Positions 33,953 to 44,297 of a stretch of DNA of 64,000 nucleotides are shown here, one piece after another. The position numbers and the translations under genes are program-made. How positions within the stretch are numbered: the first letter of the stretch is position 1; each line of letters starts with the position of its first letter. Source of the DNA: Microbacterium sp. LWO12-1.2 (GTDB lineage Bacteria; Actinomycetota; Actinomycetes; Actinomycetales; Microbacteriaceae); the NCBI RefSeq assembly GCF_040675875.1, contig NZ_JBEGII010000001.1, forward strand, positions 3,348,001-3,412,000, written 5' to 3'. The notes beneath the pieces were generated by a model that ran no database searches, was not told where the DNA came from, and saw only the letters and a program-made list of their open reading frames with translations.

Positions 33953-35788
33953 TCACCCGATCAGACTCGGCTGCAGATCGCGCAGAGTACGGCGGTGCGT
34001 CATGCGGGTGACTCCGAGCATCGCGAACAGCAGCGCCCCGACGAGCCACATGCCCAGCACCGCGAGGTCCCAGCCCGCGCGGCCGAGGTTGCCGCCGTAC
34101 ATGAGTTGACGCATCGCATCGACCACGTACCCCAGCGGCAGCACGTGATGCAGCGCCGCGAGAGGTGCAGGCAGCGTCTGCCAGGGGAACGTCCCTCCCG
34201 CTGTCACGAGCTGCAGCACCATCAGCACGAGCCCGAGGAACTGCCCGACCGACCCGAGCCAGACGTTGAGCGCGAGGATGATCGCCGCGAATGTCGCGGA
34301 GGCGAAGATCATCACCCCGAGAGTGCCCAACGGATGGTTGAAGGTGAATCCGAGCGTGATCGCGAGGATGCCCATCAGCCCGACCATCTGCACTGCGCCG
34401 AGCATGGCGGGGGTCAGCCAGCCCGCCAGCGTGATCCGGATCGGCGAATGCAGTGCCGTGACGGCGCGGCGCGATACCGGCTTGACGATCAGGAACAGCG
34501 CGTAGATCCCGATCCAGGCCGAGAGGGCGGCGAAGAACGGCGCGAGCCCTGCGCCGTAATCCTCAGCCGAGGCGACCTTGTCGCTCGACACCGTGACCGG
34601 GTCGGCGATCGTGTCAGCCTGCAGGGTGCGCAGCTCGGGAGTGGATGCCGGGATCGCGTCGACCCCGTCGGAGAGCCCGTCGCGCAACTCGGCGGTGCCG
34701 GATGCGAGTGTGCTCAGACCGTCGCGCAGCTGCGCCGCGCCCTCGTTCGCGGCGGCGGCTCCGGTGGCGACGGTGTCCGCTCCCGCGGCGAGGTCTGAGG
34801 CGCCTGAGGCGAGGGATGCGGCACCGGCGGCGAGCTGGTCGACCTTGCCGACGGCAGCCTGCACCTTGCTGTTGCCGTCCTGTAGACGCGTGGCCAGCGG
34901 ATCGAGCCGCGCGAGCACCTGGTCGATCTCTTCCTGGCTGAGGCCTTGCGCGGCCAGGGCATCGGCGATGTCGGTGCGCACCTGGGGCAGTGCATCAGCG
35001 GCCTGCTGCACGGCTGATCCTGCGCGATCGGCGACGTCGGCGAGTTGCCGGTTGCCCGCACTCACCTGCTGTGCGCCGGAGGCCAGGGTCTGCGCCCCTG
35101 AGGCGAGCTGAGCGGTGCCGGTGGCGAGCTGCGCCGTGCCGTCGGCGAGGGTGGAGCTTCCGGATGCGGCGGTGTTCGCGCCGTCCGTGAGCTTCGTGGC
35201 GCCGTCGGTGGCGGTGATCAGGCTGTCGCGCACGTCGCTCAGGCCGGTCAGCAGACGTTCAGCGGCCTCGCTGCCGACCATCTGGGCGACCGAGCTGCGG
35301 ATCTTCTCGACGGCCTGGGTGCCCATGGAGGATGCCAGGTAGTTGTTCGCGTCGTTCGTCTCCAGGTCGATGCGTGCCTGGTGCGGGTCGTCGCCCGCGG
35401 CGGAGGTGAGCGCCGCGGAGAAGTCCGCCGGGATCGTCACGGTGAAGTCGACCGTGCCGTCGCGCAATGCCGTCGCGGCCTCGTCGGCCGACATCCGCTG
35501 CCAGTCGAAGGCGTTGCCCTCGATCAGGTTCTCGGCGACGTCTTCACCGTAGTTCACGGTGTCGCCGGTCGGAGCTTCGGTACCGGTCGTCGGTGAGGGG
35601 GCGCCGTCATCGGCGACCACGAGAGCGACCGGCACCTCGGGGAACTTCGCGTAAGGGTCCTGGTTCGCCCAGAGGTACAGGCCGCCGTAGAGGATCGGCA
35701 CGCACACGAGTGCGATGAGCGCGATGATGCCCATCCTGCTCGCGGTGAGTCGCCGCAGCTCGGCGGCGATCATGGAGGGAACCTTCAT
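33953..35788 (-). CDS. YhgE/Pip family membrane protein (ABC-2-like)
   Basis: A 611-residue protein. Membrane helix 1 at ~18-42, then a long extracytoplasmic region with about twelve heptad-like units of the LASGAxxLAxGT kind (residues ~195-380) predicting a long helical hairpin, then five or six C-terminal helices of the ABC-2 permease type. The family includes the phage infection protein Pip and YhgE, and EsaA-related proteins of type VII secretion. ATG overlaps the stop of the upstream ABC-like gene by 4 bases; GGAGC precedes it. Likely the membrane partner of that gene. Confidence 0.9.
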   Translation of the reverse strand: MKVPSMIAAELRRLTASRMGIIALIALVCVPILYGGLYLWANQDPYAKFPEVPVALVVADDGAPSPTTGTEAPTGDTVNYGEDVAENLIEGNAFDWQRMSADEAATALRDGTVDFTVTIPADFSAALTSAAGDDPHQARIDLETNDANNYLASSMGTQAVEKIRSSVAQMVGSEAAERLLTGLSDVRDSLITATDGATKLTDGANTAASGSSTLADGTAQLATGTAQLASGAQTLASGAQQVSAGNRQLADVADRAGSAVQQAADALPQVRTDIADALAAQGLSQEEIDQVLARLDPLATRLQDGNSKVQAAVGKVDQLAAGAASLASGASDLAAGADTVATGAAAANEGAAQLRDGLSTLASGTAELRDGLSDGVDAIPASTPELRTLQADTIADPVTVSSDKVASAEDYGAGLAPFFAALSAWIGIYALFLIVKPVSRRAVTALHSPIRITLAGWLTPAMLGAVQMVGLMGILAITLGFTFNHPLGTLGVMIFASATFAAIILALNVWLGSVGQFLGLVLMVLQLVTAGGTFPWQTLPAPLAALHHVLPLGYVVDAMRQLMYGGNLGRAGWDLAVLGMWLVGALLFAMLGVTRMTHRRTLRDLQPSLIG

Positions 35789-36702
35789 CGTGCGGCTCCG
35801 TTCTCTGTCGGGTCTGTGCCGGTGTCGGATGCTTCGCCGCTGGAGGTGGGTCCCTGAGCTTGTCGAAGGGGCTCGGGCTCGTCGTCGAGAGGGGCGGGTT
35901 CGGATGCTTCGACAGGCTCAGCAACCCAGGGCTCGGGCTCAGCAACCCAGGGGTCGGGCTCAGCAACCCAGGGGTCGGGCTCAGCAACCCAGGGGTCGGG
36001 CTCAGCAACCCAGTCAGTGGGTCTCTGAGCCTGTCGAAGGGCCTCAGCATCCGCGGGGGCCTCGAGCGTCAGCGGCTGTACGGGTCCGGAGGCGTTGATG
36101 GCCTCGAGCTCCTGCATCCGTTCGAGGGCGACGGCGGCCGAGCCTCCGACGATCACGAGCATCGCGTACCCGCGATCGGCGAACTCGCCGGCGATGCGCC
36201 ACCAGCCGTCGGGCCGTCCTCCGTGGCGGTCGGGGGCGACCAGCACGATGCCGTCGACCCCGTCCCGCAGCACGGCGAGCTCGCACAGGATGCGCACGCG
36301 CGCGGCGGGATCGACGTTGCCGATCGGAGTCGAGGACAGCTCGTTGTAGCCCAGCTGCGTGAGCCAGCGCCGCGCGTGCAGGGGTGATGCGCCGACACCG
36401 GCGAACATGAGCTCCTCGCCGACGACGCCCGCGAGGGTGATGTCGGGGTGCGGATCGCTCACGTCGGGGGCATCGACCAGTGCGATGCGGCGACGGAGCT
36501 CCTTCGTGTTCTCGGTGTCGTCGATTGTGACGCGGCCGGTGTCCGGGCGCATGCGTCCGCTCGCGATGAGGCCCAGTACTGTGGGGCGCTGTTCGGTCTC
36601 GGCGAGGGCGAAGCGCACGGCGCCGCTGTGGAACTCCAGGCTCATCGTGGGGAGCGCTTGTCCGGCGCGGCCTTTGCTCACCTCATGCAGTGCGATCTTC
36701 AT
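35785..36702 (-). CDS. ABC-ATPase-like protein lacking Walker A (pseudo-ATPase), with repeat tail
   Basis: A 305-residue protein. Residues 1-200 follow an ABC ATPase in layout: MKIALHEVSKGRAG, then where GPNGAGKST is expected it reads LAETEQRPTVLGLIASG, then RPDTGRVTIDD. The signature region is replaced by NVDPAARVRILCELAVL and Walker B by GIVLVAPDRHG. No GKS/T and no LSGGQ, so it should not hydrolyse ATP. The C-terminal third is low-complexity, with seven-residue repeats (WVAEPDP) encoded by a 21-bp tandem array (35919-36012) flanked by CTTCGACAGG cores. It lies between tetR and the YhgE/Pip gene with 4-base overlaps on both sides. Confidence 0.75.
   Translation of the reverse strand: MKIALHEVSKGRAGQALPTMSLEFHSGAVRFALAETEQRPTVLGLIASGRMRPDTGRVTIDDTENTKELRRRIALVDAPDVSDPHPDITLAGVVGEELMFAGVGASPLHARRWLTQLGYNELSSTPIGNVDPAARVRILCELAVLRDGVDGIVLVAPDRHGGRPDGWWRIAGEFADRGYAMLVIVGGSAAVALERMQELEAINASGPVQPLTLEAPADAEALRQAQRPTDWVAEPDPWVAEPDPWVAEPDPWVAEPEPWVAEPVEASEPAPLDDEPEPLRQAQGPTSSGEASDTGTDPTENGAAR
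35904..36041. repeat. 21-bp tandem array between inverted CTTCGACAGGCTCAG cores, inside a CDS
   Basis: Five units starting at 35919, 35940, 35961, 35982 and 36003 (CAGCAACCCAGGGGTCGGGCT type; first unit differs slightly). The array is bordered by CTTCGACAGGCTCAG on the left (about 35907) and CTGAGCCTGTCGAAG on the right (about 36025). Being a multiple of three it keeps the reading frame of the ABC-like protein. Confidence 0.88.
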
Positions 36703-37328
36703 GCGTGTGCCTCCGTGTTCGATGGTGCACCGATCTCGGGGTGGGTGGCGAGCAGTTCGTCTGCTTCGCGCCACGAGAGCCCGGCGATGCTCAGCACCGT
36801 GCGCACGGCGATGCTCGCGGCCTCGGCGTTGGCCGAGTCCGTGCGGGAGACGACCGTGCGGGCCATCTCCTCGATCAGGCGCGCGAGTGTGGGGGCGGTG
36901 AGGTCGGTGCGGAAACTGCCGTCGTCCTGGCCGCGGCGTACCAGGGCGGCCAGTGTGCGACGCAGCGGTGCGAGCGCGGCACCGGTGTGTTCGACGTGCG
37001 CCTCGTCGAGTGCGAGCGCGGCGGCGACCTGCACGTGCGCCGCCTCCTGCCAGAGCACGGCAGCGAGGCGAGCGAGGGCGAGGCGGGCATCGCCGTCGGT
37101 CACGGTCTCAGCGATCGCGTTGAAGCGTTGCGCTCCGTTCGCGATGAGCTCGCGGATCAGGGCGTCACGATCGTCGAAGTGGCCGTAGAGCGTGCGGCGC
37201 GAGAGGCCGGCGCTGCGGGCGATCACATCGATCGATGCGTGGGGGTCGACGGCGAGAGCGGTGCGGGCGGCGGACAGGATGCCGGCGCGGTTCTCGACGG
37301 CGTCGCGGCGGGGTGCGCGGGTGGTCAT
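36699..37328 (-). CDS. TetR family transcriptional regulator
   Basis: A 209-residue repressor; helix-turn-helix SIDVIARSAGLSRRTLYGHFDDRDALI at about residues 33-58, all-helical C-terminal domain. First gene of a three-gene overlapping operon (TetR, ABC-like, YhgE/Pip). Probably autorepresses through the TGCACA palindrome 20 bases upstream. Ligand unknown. Confidence 0.9.
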   Translation of the reverse strand: MTTRAPRRDAVENRAGILSAARTALAVDPHASIDVIARSAGLSRRTLYGHFDDRDALIRELIANGAQRFNAIAETVTDGDARLALARLAAVLWQEAAHVQVAAALALDEAHVEHTGAALAPLRRTLAALVRRGQDDGSFRTDLTAPTLARLIEEMARTVVSRTDSANAEAASIAVRTVLSIAGLSWREADELLATHPEIGAPSNTEAHA

Positions 37329-37347
37329 GACTTCATGCTACTTATGC

Positions 37348-37363
37348 TGCACAGCGGTGTGCA
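37348..37363. promoter_or_regulatory. Probable TetR operator
   Basis: TGCACA-GCGG-TGTGCA, 6-bp perfect arms with a 4-base centre, 20 bases upstream of the tetR start in an AT-richer stretch (CTTATG and GATAATACTG on either side) that likely holds the promoter. Confidence 0.6.
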
Positions 37364-37404
37364 AGATAATACTGTGACTCACAGCATCCTCGTTGTTTCG
37401 GCGA

Positions 37405-37501
37405 CATCTGCACGACGCGGTCACAGATGCACGACGGAACTGGCGGTTCGGGCGCGCGAATGTTGCCGCGTCGTGCAGATGGCAGATGGCAGATGGCAGA
37501 T
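37405..37501. repeat. TGCACGA palindromic element and 7-bp microsatellite
   Basis: CATCTGCACGACGCGG (37405-37420) and CCGCGTCGTGCAGATG (37466-37481) are perfect 16-bp inverted repeats; an inner half-copy AGATGCACGACGG starts near 37425. Architecture resembles the TGCAGGA family. The right arm runs into four units of GCAGATG (37475-37501). Located downstream of argG, in a 253-base gene-free gap that also holds a degenerate CCTGTCGAAGGG core near 37567. Confidence 0.8.
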
Positions 37502-37581
37502 AACGAGACGCGGACGACAGAGGGGGCGGATGCCGCAGCATCCGCCCCCTCAGGACGTCGGTCCCTGCCCCTGTCGAAGGG

Positions 37582-39066
<1,485 letters not shown>

Positions 39067-39471
39067 TCAGTGTGCGACCGCGGTGTCGAGGTTCTCGGCC
39101 GCGGCGGTCGGTCGTGCAAGCTCGCGCCGCTGGTGCGCGGCATATCGACCGCCCCAGCTGGTCAGCGCCTCGACCAGCGGAATGGATCCTCGGCCGAGGT
39201 CGCTCAGGCGGTACTCGACCTTGGGGGGGACCTGCCGGTAGACCATCCGGATGACGAGCCCATCGTCTTCCAGCTCACGCAGCTGGCGGGTGAGCACGCG
39301 GGCGGTCGGCTCGCCGAGCAGTCTGCCGAGCTCACCGAACCGGAGCACCTCGTGCTCGTCGAGAAGGCTGAGGATGCTGGGCTTCCAGGCCCCACCGAGC
39401 ACGGCGACCGAGATCTCCGCGTCACAGGCGTCGCCCCAGCTCCGGACGATGCGCTCCGTCTTCTCCCTCAT
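39067..39471 (-). CDS. HxlR family transcriptional regulator
   Basis: A 134-residue winged-helix regulator with the family's opening pattern (GGAWKPSILSLLDEHEVLRFGEL) and LTRQLRELEDDGLVIR. One Cys (residue ~16, GDACDAE) stands where redox-sensing relatives have theirs. GGAGCCG precedes the ATG. Divergent from a drug-efflux MFS gene across ~100 bases, so likely its repressor. Confidence 0.93.
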   Translation of the reverse strand: MREKTERIVRSWGDACDAEISVAVLGGAWKPSILSLLDEHEVLRFGELGRLLGEPTARVLTRQLRELEDDGLVIRMVYRQVPPKVEYRLSDLGRGSIPLVEALTSWGGRYAAHQRRELARPTAAAENLDTAVAH

Positions 39472-39571
39472 CGGCTCCGCCTTCCGTCGCGCTCCATGGT
39501 ATCCGAAGTGTCAGTATGTACCTCAAATGACCGTACTTGTCGGAAGCGTACCTCCCCCCGAGACTGAGTGG

Positions 39572-40942
39572 GTGACCTTCTCGACCTCCACGACAACCGC
39601 TCGACCTCGCACGACCCGCCACCCGTGGCTCGCCATGATTCCGCTGCTCCTCGGCATCCTGATCGGCGCGCTCGCGATCAGCAGCGTGTCCACCGCGCTG
39701 CCGGCCATCCGCGGAGACCTCCTCCTCAGCGACAGCGGCGCCCTCTGGCTCGTCGACGTCTACGCGCTGTCGCTCGCTGCGACCCTCATCGTCGCCGCCA
39801 GGATCGGCGACGCGTTCGGGCGCAAGCGGATCGTGATCCTCGGACTGGCAGGCTTCGCCGTGCTCAACGTCGTGGGCGGATTCGCGCAGGACGGGATGCT
39901 GCTGATCGTCGTGCGCGCGCTCCTCGGCGTCGCCGAGGCCTTCGTCGTGGCCGGGGTGGTCGCCACGATCGGCGCCCACTATCAAGCGCGGCAGCGCGTT
40001 CTGGCCTACGGCCTGTGGACCGCGACATTCGGTGCGGGCAGCGCCCTGGGACCCGTGCTCGGCGGGGTCGTCACCGAAGGCCCCGGATGGCGGTGGCTGC
40101 TCCTCGGGAGCGTGCCGCTCGCGGTGCTCGCCGGTGCGCTCGCGATCTGGCTCGTGCCAGACTCCCGCAGCTCTCGTCCGCCGTCGTGGGACGTGCTGAG
40201 CATCGTGTCGTCGATCGTGGCGCTCGGTGCCCTGGTCTTCGCGCTGCACGAGGTGCTCGCCGCTCCCCTCCCTGCCGCCGTCGCCGGAGCCGTCGCGGTC
40301 GCGACGCTCGTCTACTTCATCCGCCGCCAGCGCATCCTGCGTGAGCCCCTCATCGACATGCGGCTCTTCCAGGTGCCGGGGTTCAGTCCCGCCATCGTGC
40401 GCATCGTGGCGAGCGGCGGCGTCTCATCGGCGACCGTGCTCCTGGTGAGTCTGCACCTGCAAGACGCCAGGGGGCACAGCGCGGCGGAGGCGGGGCTGGC
40501 GATCCTTCCGCAGGCGGTCGCGATCGCGCTGGGCGGTGTGCTCGCTCCGCTGTTCCTGAGATGGCTGAGCTCGCCCACGCTGACGGTGCTCGCCCTCATC
40601 GTGCAGGGCGCGGGACTCGTCTGGCTGTCGACCGGCGTCGACCTCGTCGTGATGCCGCTGGTGCTGGTCGGCCTCGGGTTCGGCATCACGGCGACGCTCG
40701 CAGCGACGACACTCTTCGACGTCACGACCGAGGATGACGCCGGTCAGGTCGGGGCGATCCAGGAGGTCGGATTCGCGCTCGGCGGCGGCCTCGGCATCGC
40801 GGTGCTCGGAACGATCGCCTCGATCGTCGGGTCGGGCGGCTTCACCGTCGCTCTTCTCGTCGCGGCGGTCGCGGTCGTGGCCGCGGCCCTCGTGCCGCTG
40901 TGGCGACGCACATCGACGGATGTCATCCTCGACCCTCGCTGA
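39572..40942 (+). CDS. MFS transporter, DHA2 (EmrB/QacA-like) drug efflux
   Basis: A 456-residue transporter with 12-14 helices; motifs VSTALPAIRGDL (helix 1), WLVDVYALSLAATLIVAARIGDAFGRKR (motif A region) and GSALGPVLGGV (motif C) mark the DHA2 drug:H+ antiporters. The start is uncertain: GTG at 39572 gives the usual short Thr-rich N-terminus; an in-frame ATG at 39527 is possible. Neither has a good ribosome-binding site. Followed after 41 bases by a quinone reductase gene, a common pairing under HxlR control for electrophile stress. Confidence 0.88.
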   Translation: MTFSTSTTTARPRTTRHPWLAMIPLLLGILIGALAISSVSTALPAIRGDLLLSDSGALWLVDVYALSLAATLIVAARIGDAFGRKRIVILGLAGFAVLNVVGGFAQDGMLLIVVRALLGVAEAFVVAGVVATIGAHYQARQRVLAYGLWTATFGAGSALGPVLGGVVTEGPGWRWLLLGSVPLAVLAGALAIWLVPDSRSSRPPSWDVLSIVSSIVALGALVFALHEVLAAPLPAAVAGAVAVATLVYFIRRQRILREPLIDMRLFQVPGFSPAIVRIVASGGVSSATVLLVSLHLQDARGHSAAEAGLAILPQAVAIALGGVLAPLFLRWLSSPTLTVLALIVQGAGLVWLSTGVDLVVMPLVLVGLGFGITATLAATTLFDVTTEDDAGQVGAIQEVGFALGGGLGIAVLGTIASIVGSGGFTVALLVAAVAVVAAALVPLWRRTSTDVILDPR

Positions 40943-40983
40943 CGCCGCCTCGCTGACGCCGCCCCACTGATGTCGCCCCACCG

Positions 40984-41790
40984 ATGAAAGGCCCACCCTT
41001 GTCGCACCCACGCGCCACCGTCCACTGGATCTACGCCCACCCTCAGAAGAGCTCGTTCAACGCGCGGCTGTTCCGTGACGGCGTCGAGGCGCTCTCGCGC
41101 GACCACGACGTCGAGACCACCGATCTCTACCGACAGCGGTTCGACCCCGTGCTCGCAGCCCCTGACCTGGGCGACCCGCAGGGGCGGGACGGGAATGTGG
41201 TCGAGCTGATGGGGGAGGTCTACGCGGGCGGACAGGTGCCGGCCGACGTGGTCGAGGAGCAGCGCAAGCTCCAGGCCGCCGACCTCGTCGTGATCCAGTT
41301 CCCGCTGTGGTGGTACGGACCTCCGGCGATCCTCAAGGGGTGGTTCGATCGCGTGCTCACCAACGGGTTCGCCTACGGCCAGGTCGACCCGGACACCGGT
41401 CTCCCCCTCCGGTACGGCGATGGCCCTCTGGCCGGGCGCCGCGCCCTCGTGATCGTGACGGCCGGTGAGGACGAGCGCTCCATCGGCAGGCGGGGTGTCA
41501 GCGGAGACCTCGACTCGCTGCTGTTCCCCCTCACCCACGGAACCCTCTGGTACACGGGGATCGAACCACTCGACCTGCACGTCGTCCACGACGCAGACGG
41601 CCTGGAGCGCACCGAGATCGAACGCGAGAGCGCACGCCTGGTCGAGCGGCTCTCGGGGATCGGCGACGAATCGCCGAGCAGCCCGTATCGCCGACTCCGA
41701 GACGGCGACTACCACGGCACCCGGGCGCTCCGAACGGATCTGCTCCCCGGTCGCACCGATCTCGCGATCCATCGAGTGCACAGCGACTGA
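40984..41790 (+). CDS. NAD(P)H dehydrogenase (quinone), flavodoxin-like fold
   Basis: A 268-residue two-electron quinone reductase related to NQO1/KefF/MdaB. Motifs: YAHPQKSSFNARL at the flavin phosphate site, QFPLWWYGPPAILKGWFDRV around residues 109-128, and LVIVTAGEDE. Soluble. The ATG at 40984 is used; a TTG at 40999 has AAAGG 7 bases before it and would give MSHPRATVHWIYAHP. Downstream of the DHA2 pump and presumably under the same HxlR regulator. Confidence 0.9.
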   Translation: MKGPPLSHPRATVHWIYAHPQKSSFNARLFRDGVEALSRDHDVETTDLYRQRFDPVLAAPDLGDPQGRDGNVVELMGEVYAGGQVPADVVEEQRKLQAADLVVIQFPLWWYGPPAILKGWFDRVLTNGFAYGQVDPDTGLPLRYGDGPLAGRRALVIVTAGEDERSIGRRGVSGDLDSLLFPLTHGTLWYTGIEPLDLHVVHDADGLERTEIERESARLVERLSGIGDESPSSPYRRLRDGDYHGTRALRTDLLPGRTDLAIHRVHSD

Positions 41791-41890
41791 GCAGCGCGGG
41801 GCCCGGCGGAGGGCGACGCGCAGGGGCGAGCCGGATGCATCTGCAGTTTCCGCCGGAGCGGTGGCAGAGTGGCCGTGAAGGAGGCGGCAC

Positions 41891-42598
41891 ATGGGTGGAG
41901 CGATTCTCTGGGGTGTGGTCGCGGCGGCGCCGCTGTTCATCGGCGCGGTGCTCGCGTTGCTCCGGAAATGGCCACCACGTTGGCTCGGCATCGTCCTCGG
42001 CTTCGGCGCCGGCGCCCTGATGGCATCCATCGCGTTCGAGCTCTGGCAAGAGGGGCTCGACCTCGCCGGTCCCATCCCCCTCGTGATCGGCGTCGCTGCC
42101 GGTGCGGTCAGCTACTACATCGCCGACCGCATCCTCGATGCACGAGCCGCGAAGACCAAGGCGAAGGCGGGCGGCGGCCAGCTCGCTGTCGGTGCCCTGC
42201 TCGACGGCATTCCCGAGCAGCTCGTGCTCGGCATCGGTCTCGCCTCCGGGGAGCCGGTCAGCATCGCGCTCGTGGTCGCCATCCTGGTCTCGAACCTGCC
42301 CGAGTCGATCGGGTCGGCGGCGGACCTCCTCGAGGGCGGGATGGCGAGATCGCGGGTGCTGCTGCTGTGGGCCGGCGTCGCCGTGATCTGCGCACTCGCG
42401 ACCATCGCCGGGTTCGGACTGGCGAGCATCACCGGCGACGACTTCCGCTCGGCGGCGAGCGGTTTCGCGGCCGGTGCCCTGCTCGTGATGCTGGTCGACT
42501 CCATGATCCCCGAGGCGCAGTCCAAGGCGAAGGAGTCCACCGGACTCGCGACCGTGCTGGGCTTCGCGCTCGCCGCGGGTCTCGCCCTCGCGTCCTGA
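41891..42598 (+). CDS. ZIP family metal transporter-like protein
   Basis: A 235-residue membrane protein with seven to eight helices. The metal-site helix IV motif reads LLDGIPEQLVLGIGLA, with Asp replacing the usual His of HNxxEG, and helix V reads LVSNLPESIGSA, keeping Asn-Pro-Glu. This is the usual form of the bacterial ZIP-like subgroup; the changed first-site residue makes zinc specificity uncertain. GAAGGAGG lies upstream of the ATG. Monocistronic. Confidence 0.82.
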   Translation: MGGAILWGVVAAAPLFIGAVLALLRKWPPRWLGIVLGFGAGALMASIAFELWQEGLDLAGPIPLVIGVAAGAVSYYIADRILDARAAKTKAKAGGGQLAVGALLDGIPEQLVLGIGLASGEPVSIALVVAILVSNLPESIGSAADLLEGGMARSRVLLLWAGVAVICALATIAGFGLASITGDDFRSAASGFAAGALLVMLVDSMIPEAQSKAKESTGLATVLGFALAAGLALAS

Positions 42599-42651
42599 CG
42601 AACCCGGGGATCACGGCGTCGGTCAGCGACCAGGCATCGCCGGGGGGAGGG

Positions 42652-43059
42652 TCAGTTCTTCCCGTGCGTCTGGTCGCGGCGCACGAGGCGACCAGTGATC
42701 TTCTCGACGCGGAAGGTCAGCGGAAGGTCGCGATCACTGTCGGCCCACGGACTCACGCGAGCCCTGGCGCCGGGGACCTTCTCCTCGGGCACCCGCGAGA
42801 GGGAGCCGTGCATCAGCACGCTCCAGGCGCTGCTGCCGAGGGGGTCGTGGTAGTCCACCTCGAAGGACACATCCGCCGGCTCTCGCGTCAGCTCACCCAG
42901 CAGGCCATCGGGAGCGGTGCGAAGCAGCAGGTCGTGACCGGAGACGACGAAGTTCACGGGGAAGATCTGCACCCGCCCCTCGTGGACGAAACCGACTCGG
43001 CCGATCGTGGTCGTGGTCAGCAACTCGTAGGACTGCTGCTCGTCGAGTGCTCGGATCAT
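42652..43059 (-). CDS. Pyridoxamine 5'-phosphate oxidase family (FMN-binding split barrel) protein
   Basis: A 135-residue split-barrel protein: SYELLTTTTIGRVGFVHEGRVQIFPVNFVV is the characteristic first strands of the small PPOX-like (NimA-related) group, and FEVDYHDPLGSSAWSVLMHG the later strand. Such proteins bind FMN, F420 or heme and reduce or degrade small molecules; the reaction here is unknown. Converges with the ZIP-like gene. Confidence 0.85.
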   Translation of the reverse strand: MIRALDEQQSYELLTTTTIGRVGFVHEGRVQIFPVNFVVSGHDLLLRTAPDGLLGELTREPADVSFEVDYHDPLGSSAWSVLMHGSLSRVPEEKVPGARARVSPWADSDRDLPLTFRVEKITGRLVRRDQTHGKN

Positions 43060-43261
43060 GGGCGTTCGCCTCCCTCGGCGCCAGTGTATCCAGCCGGGGA
43101 CGGGACTTCGAGGGGTTCCTGCGAGATCGGAGCGAGGCGCCCCGCCACCCGGCGGCCTCCGACGCGCGGAACGGCCCCGCCTGGCGGGTTACGCTCGGGT
43201 GCGACCTCCGGGAGGCTGGCGGGACGCCGCCATGACCGCGGCCGAGAACAAAGGAGTTCTG

Positions 43262-44230
43262 ATGACCGAAACGACCCTCCGCCCTCCGTTCGACCCTGAG
43301 CTGGAAGCGGCGCTGGCCCTGGTCGGCGACCAGCTGCCGTCGACTCTGACGGCCGAGATGATCCCGTTGCTCCGGCAGAATCCGGTGAGCGGCGAGGACG
43401 AGATCTTCACCGTGCTCGACGAGCGTGGCTTCACCCGACGCGACGTCACCATCGCCGGTCATGAGGGTGACGAGATCGTGGTCACCGTGATCGAGAAGGC
43501 CGGTCGCACCGGCACCGGTCCCGGCTTCTTCCACACGCACGGCGGCGGCATGATCATCGGCAACCGCTGGCTCGGGGTCGTCGGGTTCCTGGACTGGGCC
43601 GAGCGTTTCAACGGTGTCATCGTGACGGTGGAGTACCGGTTGGCGCCGGAGTTCCCCGACCCGTATCCGGTCGAGGACTGCTACGCCGGTCTGGTGTGGA
43701 CGGCAGACAACGCGGCCGAGCTCGGCATCGATCCGAACCGCATCCTGATCGGCGGTGGCAGTGCTGGAGGAGGCCTCGCCGCCGGCACCACCCTGCTCGC
43801 CCGCGACCGGCGTGGTCCCGCACTGATCGGCCAGCTCCTCATCTACCCCATGCTCGACGACCGCGACGAGAGCGTGTCGACGCAGCAGATCGACGGCATC
43901 GGCGTGTGGGATCGCGGCTCCAACATCACCGGATGGACTGCCCTGCTCGGCGACCGCAAGGGTACGGACGACGTGTCGATCTACGCTGCTCCGGCCCGTG
44001 CGACCGACCTCGCGGGGCTCCCGCCGGCTTTCATCGACTGCGGCAGCGCTGAGGTGTTCCGCGATGAGGACGTCGCCTATGCCACCAGGCTCTGGGAGGC
44101 CGGAGTCCAGGCCGAGCTGCATGTCTGGGCCGGCGGCTTCCACGGCTTCGACATGTTCGCCCCGCATGCCGCCGTCGCGCAGGCCATGCTCGCCGCCCGC
44201 AACGACTGGGTGAACCGCCTGCTCGGCTGA
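43262..44230 (+). CDS. Alpha/beta hydrolase, HSL-type esterase
   Basis: A 322-residue esterase of the hormone-sensitive-lipase family. The oxyanion motif HTHGGGMIIG (about 93-102), the nucleophile Ser in GGGSAGG (about 164-170), and the C-terminal His in GGFHGFDMF are visible, with acid residue in the CGSAEVFRDEDV region. ATG at 43262 has AAGGAG 6 bases upstream and is preferred over the ATG at 43232. Acts on short acyl esters; natural substrate unknown. Confidence 0.92.
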   Translation: MTETTLRPPFDPELEAALALVGDQLPSTLTAEMIPLLRQNPVSGEDEIFTVLDERGFTRRDVTIAGHEGDEIVVTVIEKAGRTGTGPGFFHTHGGGMIIGNRWLGVVGFLDWAERFNGVIVTVEYRLAPEFPDPYPVEDCYAGLVWTADNAAELGIDPNRILIGGGSAGGGLAAGTTLLARDRRGPALIGQLLIYPMLDDRDESVSTQQIDGIGVWDRGSNITGWTALLGDRKGTDDVSIYAAPARATDLAGLPPAFIDCGSAEVFRDEDVAYATRLWEAGVQAELHVWAGGFHGFDMFAPHAAVAQAMLAARNDWVNRLLG

Positions 44231-44238
44231 CTCCCGCG

Positions 44239-44269
44239 CCCTACGGGGTCGCCCGTCGACCCCGTAGGG
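44239..44269 (+). terminator. Perfect 13-bp hairpin after the esterase gene
   Basis: CCCTACGGGGTCG (44239-44251), loop CCCGT, CGACCCCGTAGGG (44257-44269). It starts 9 bases after the esterase stop and ends 29 bases before the next start codon. No U-run, but stem strength suggests termination. Confidence 0.7.
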
Positions 44270-44297
44270 TGGAATCCCCCGCGCGATGGAGCCCGAC

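Noticed and set aside
35919..36012. CRISPR-like array in the ABC-like gene
   Set aside because: Pure 21-bp tandem repeat without spacers, in frame within a coding sequence.
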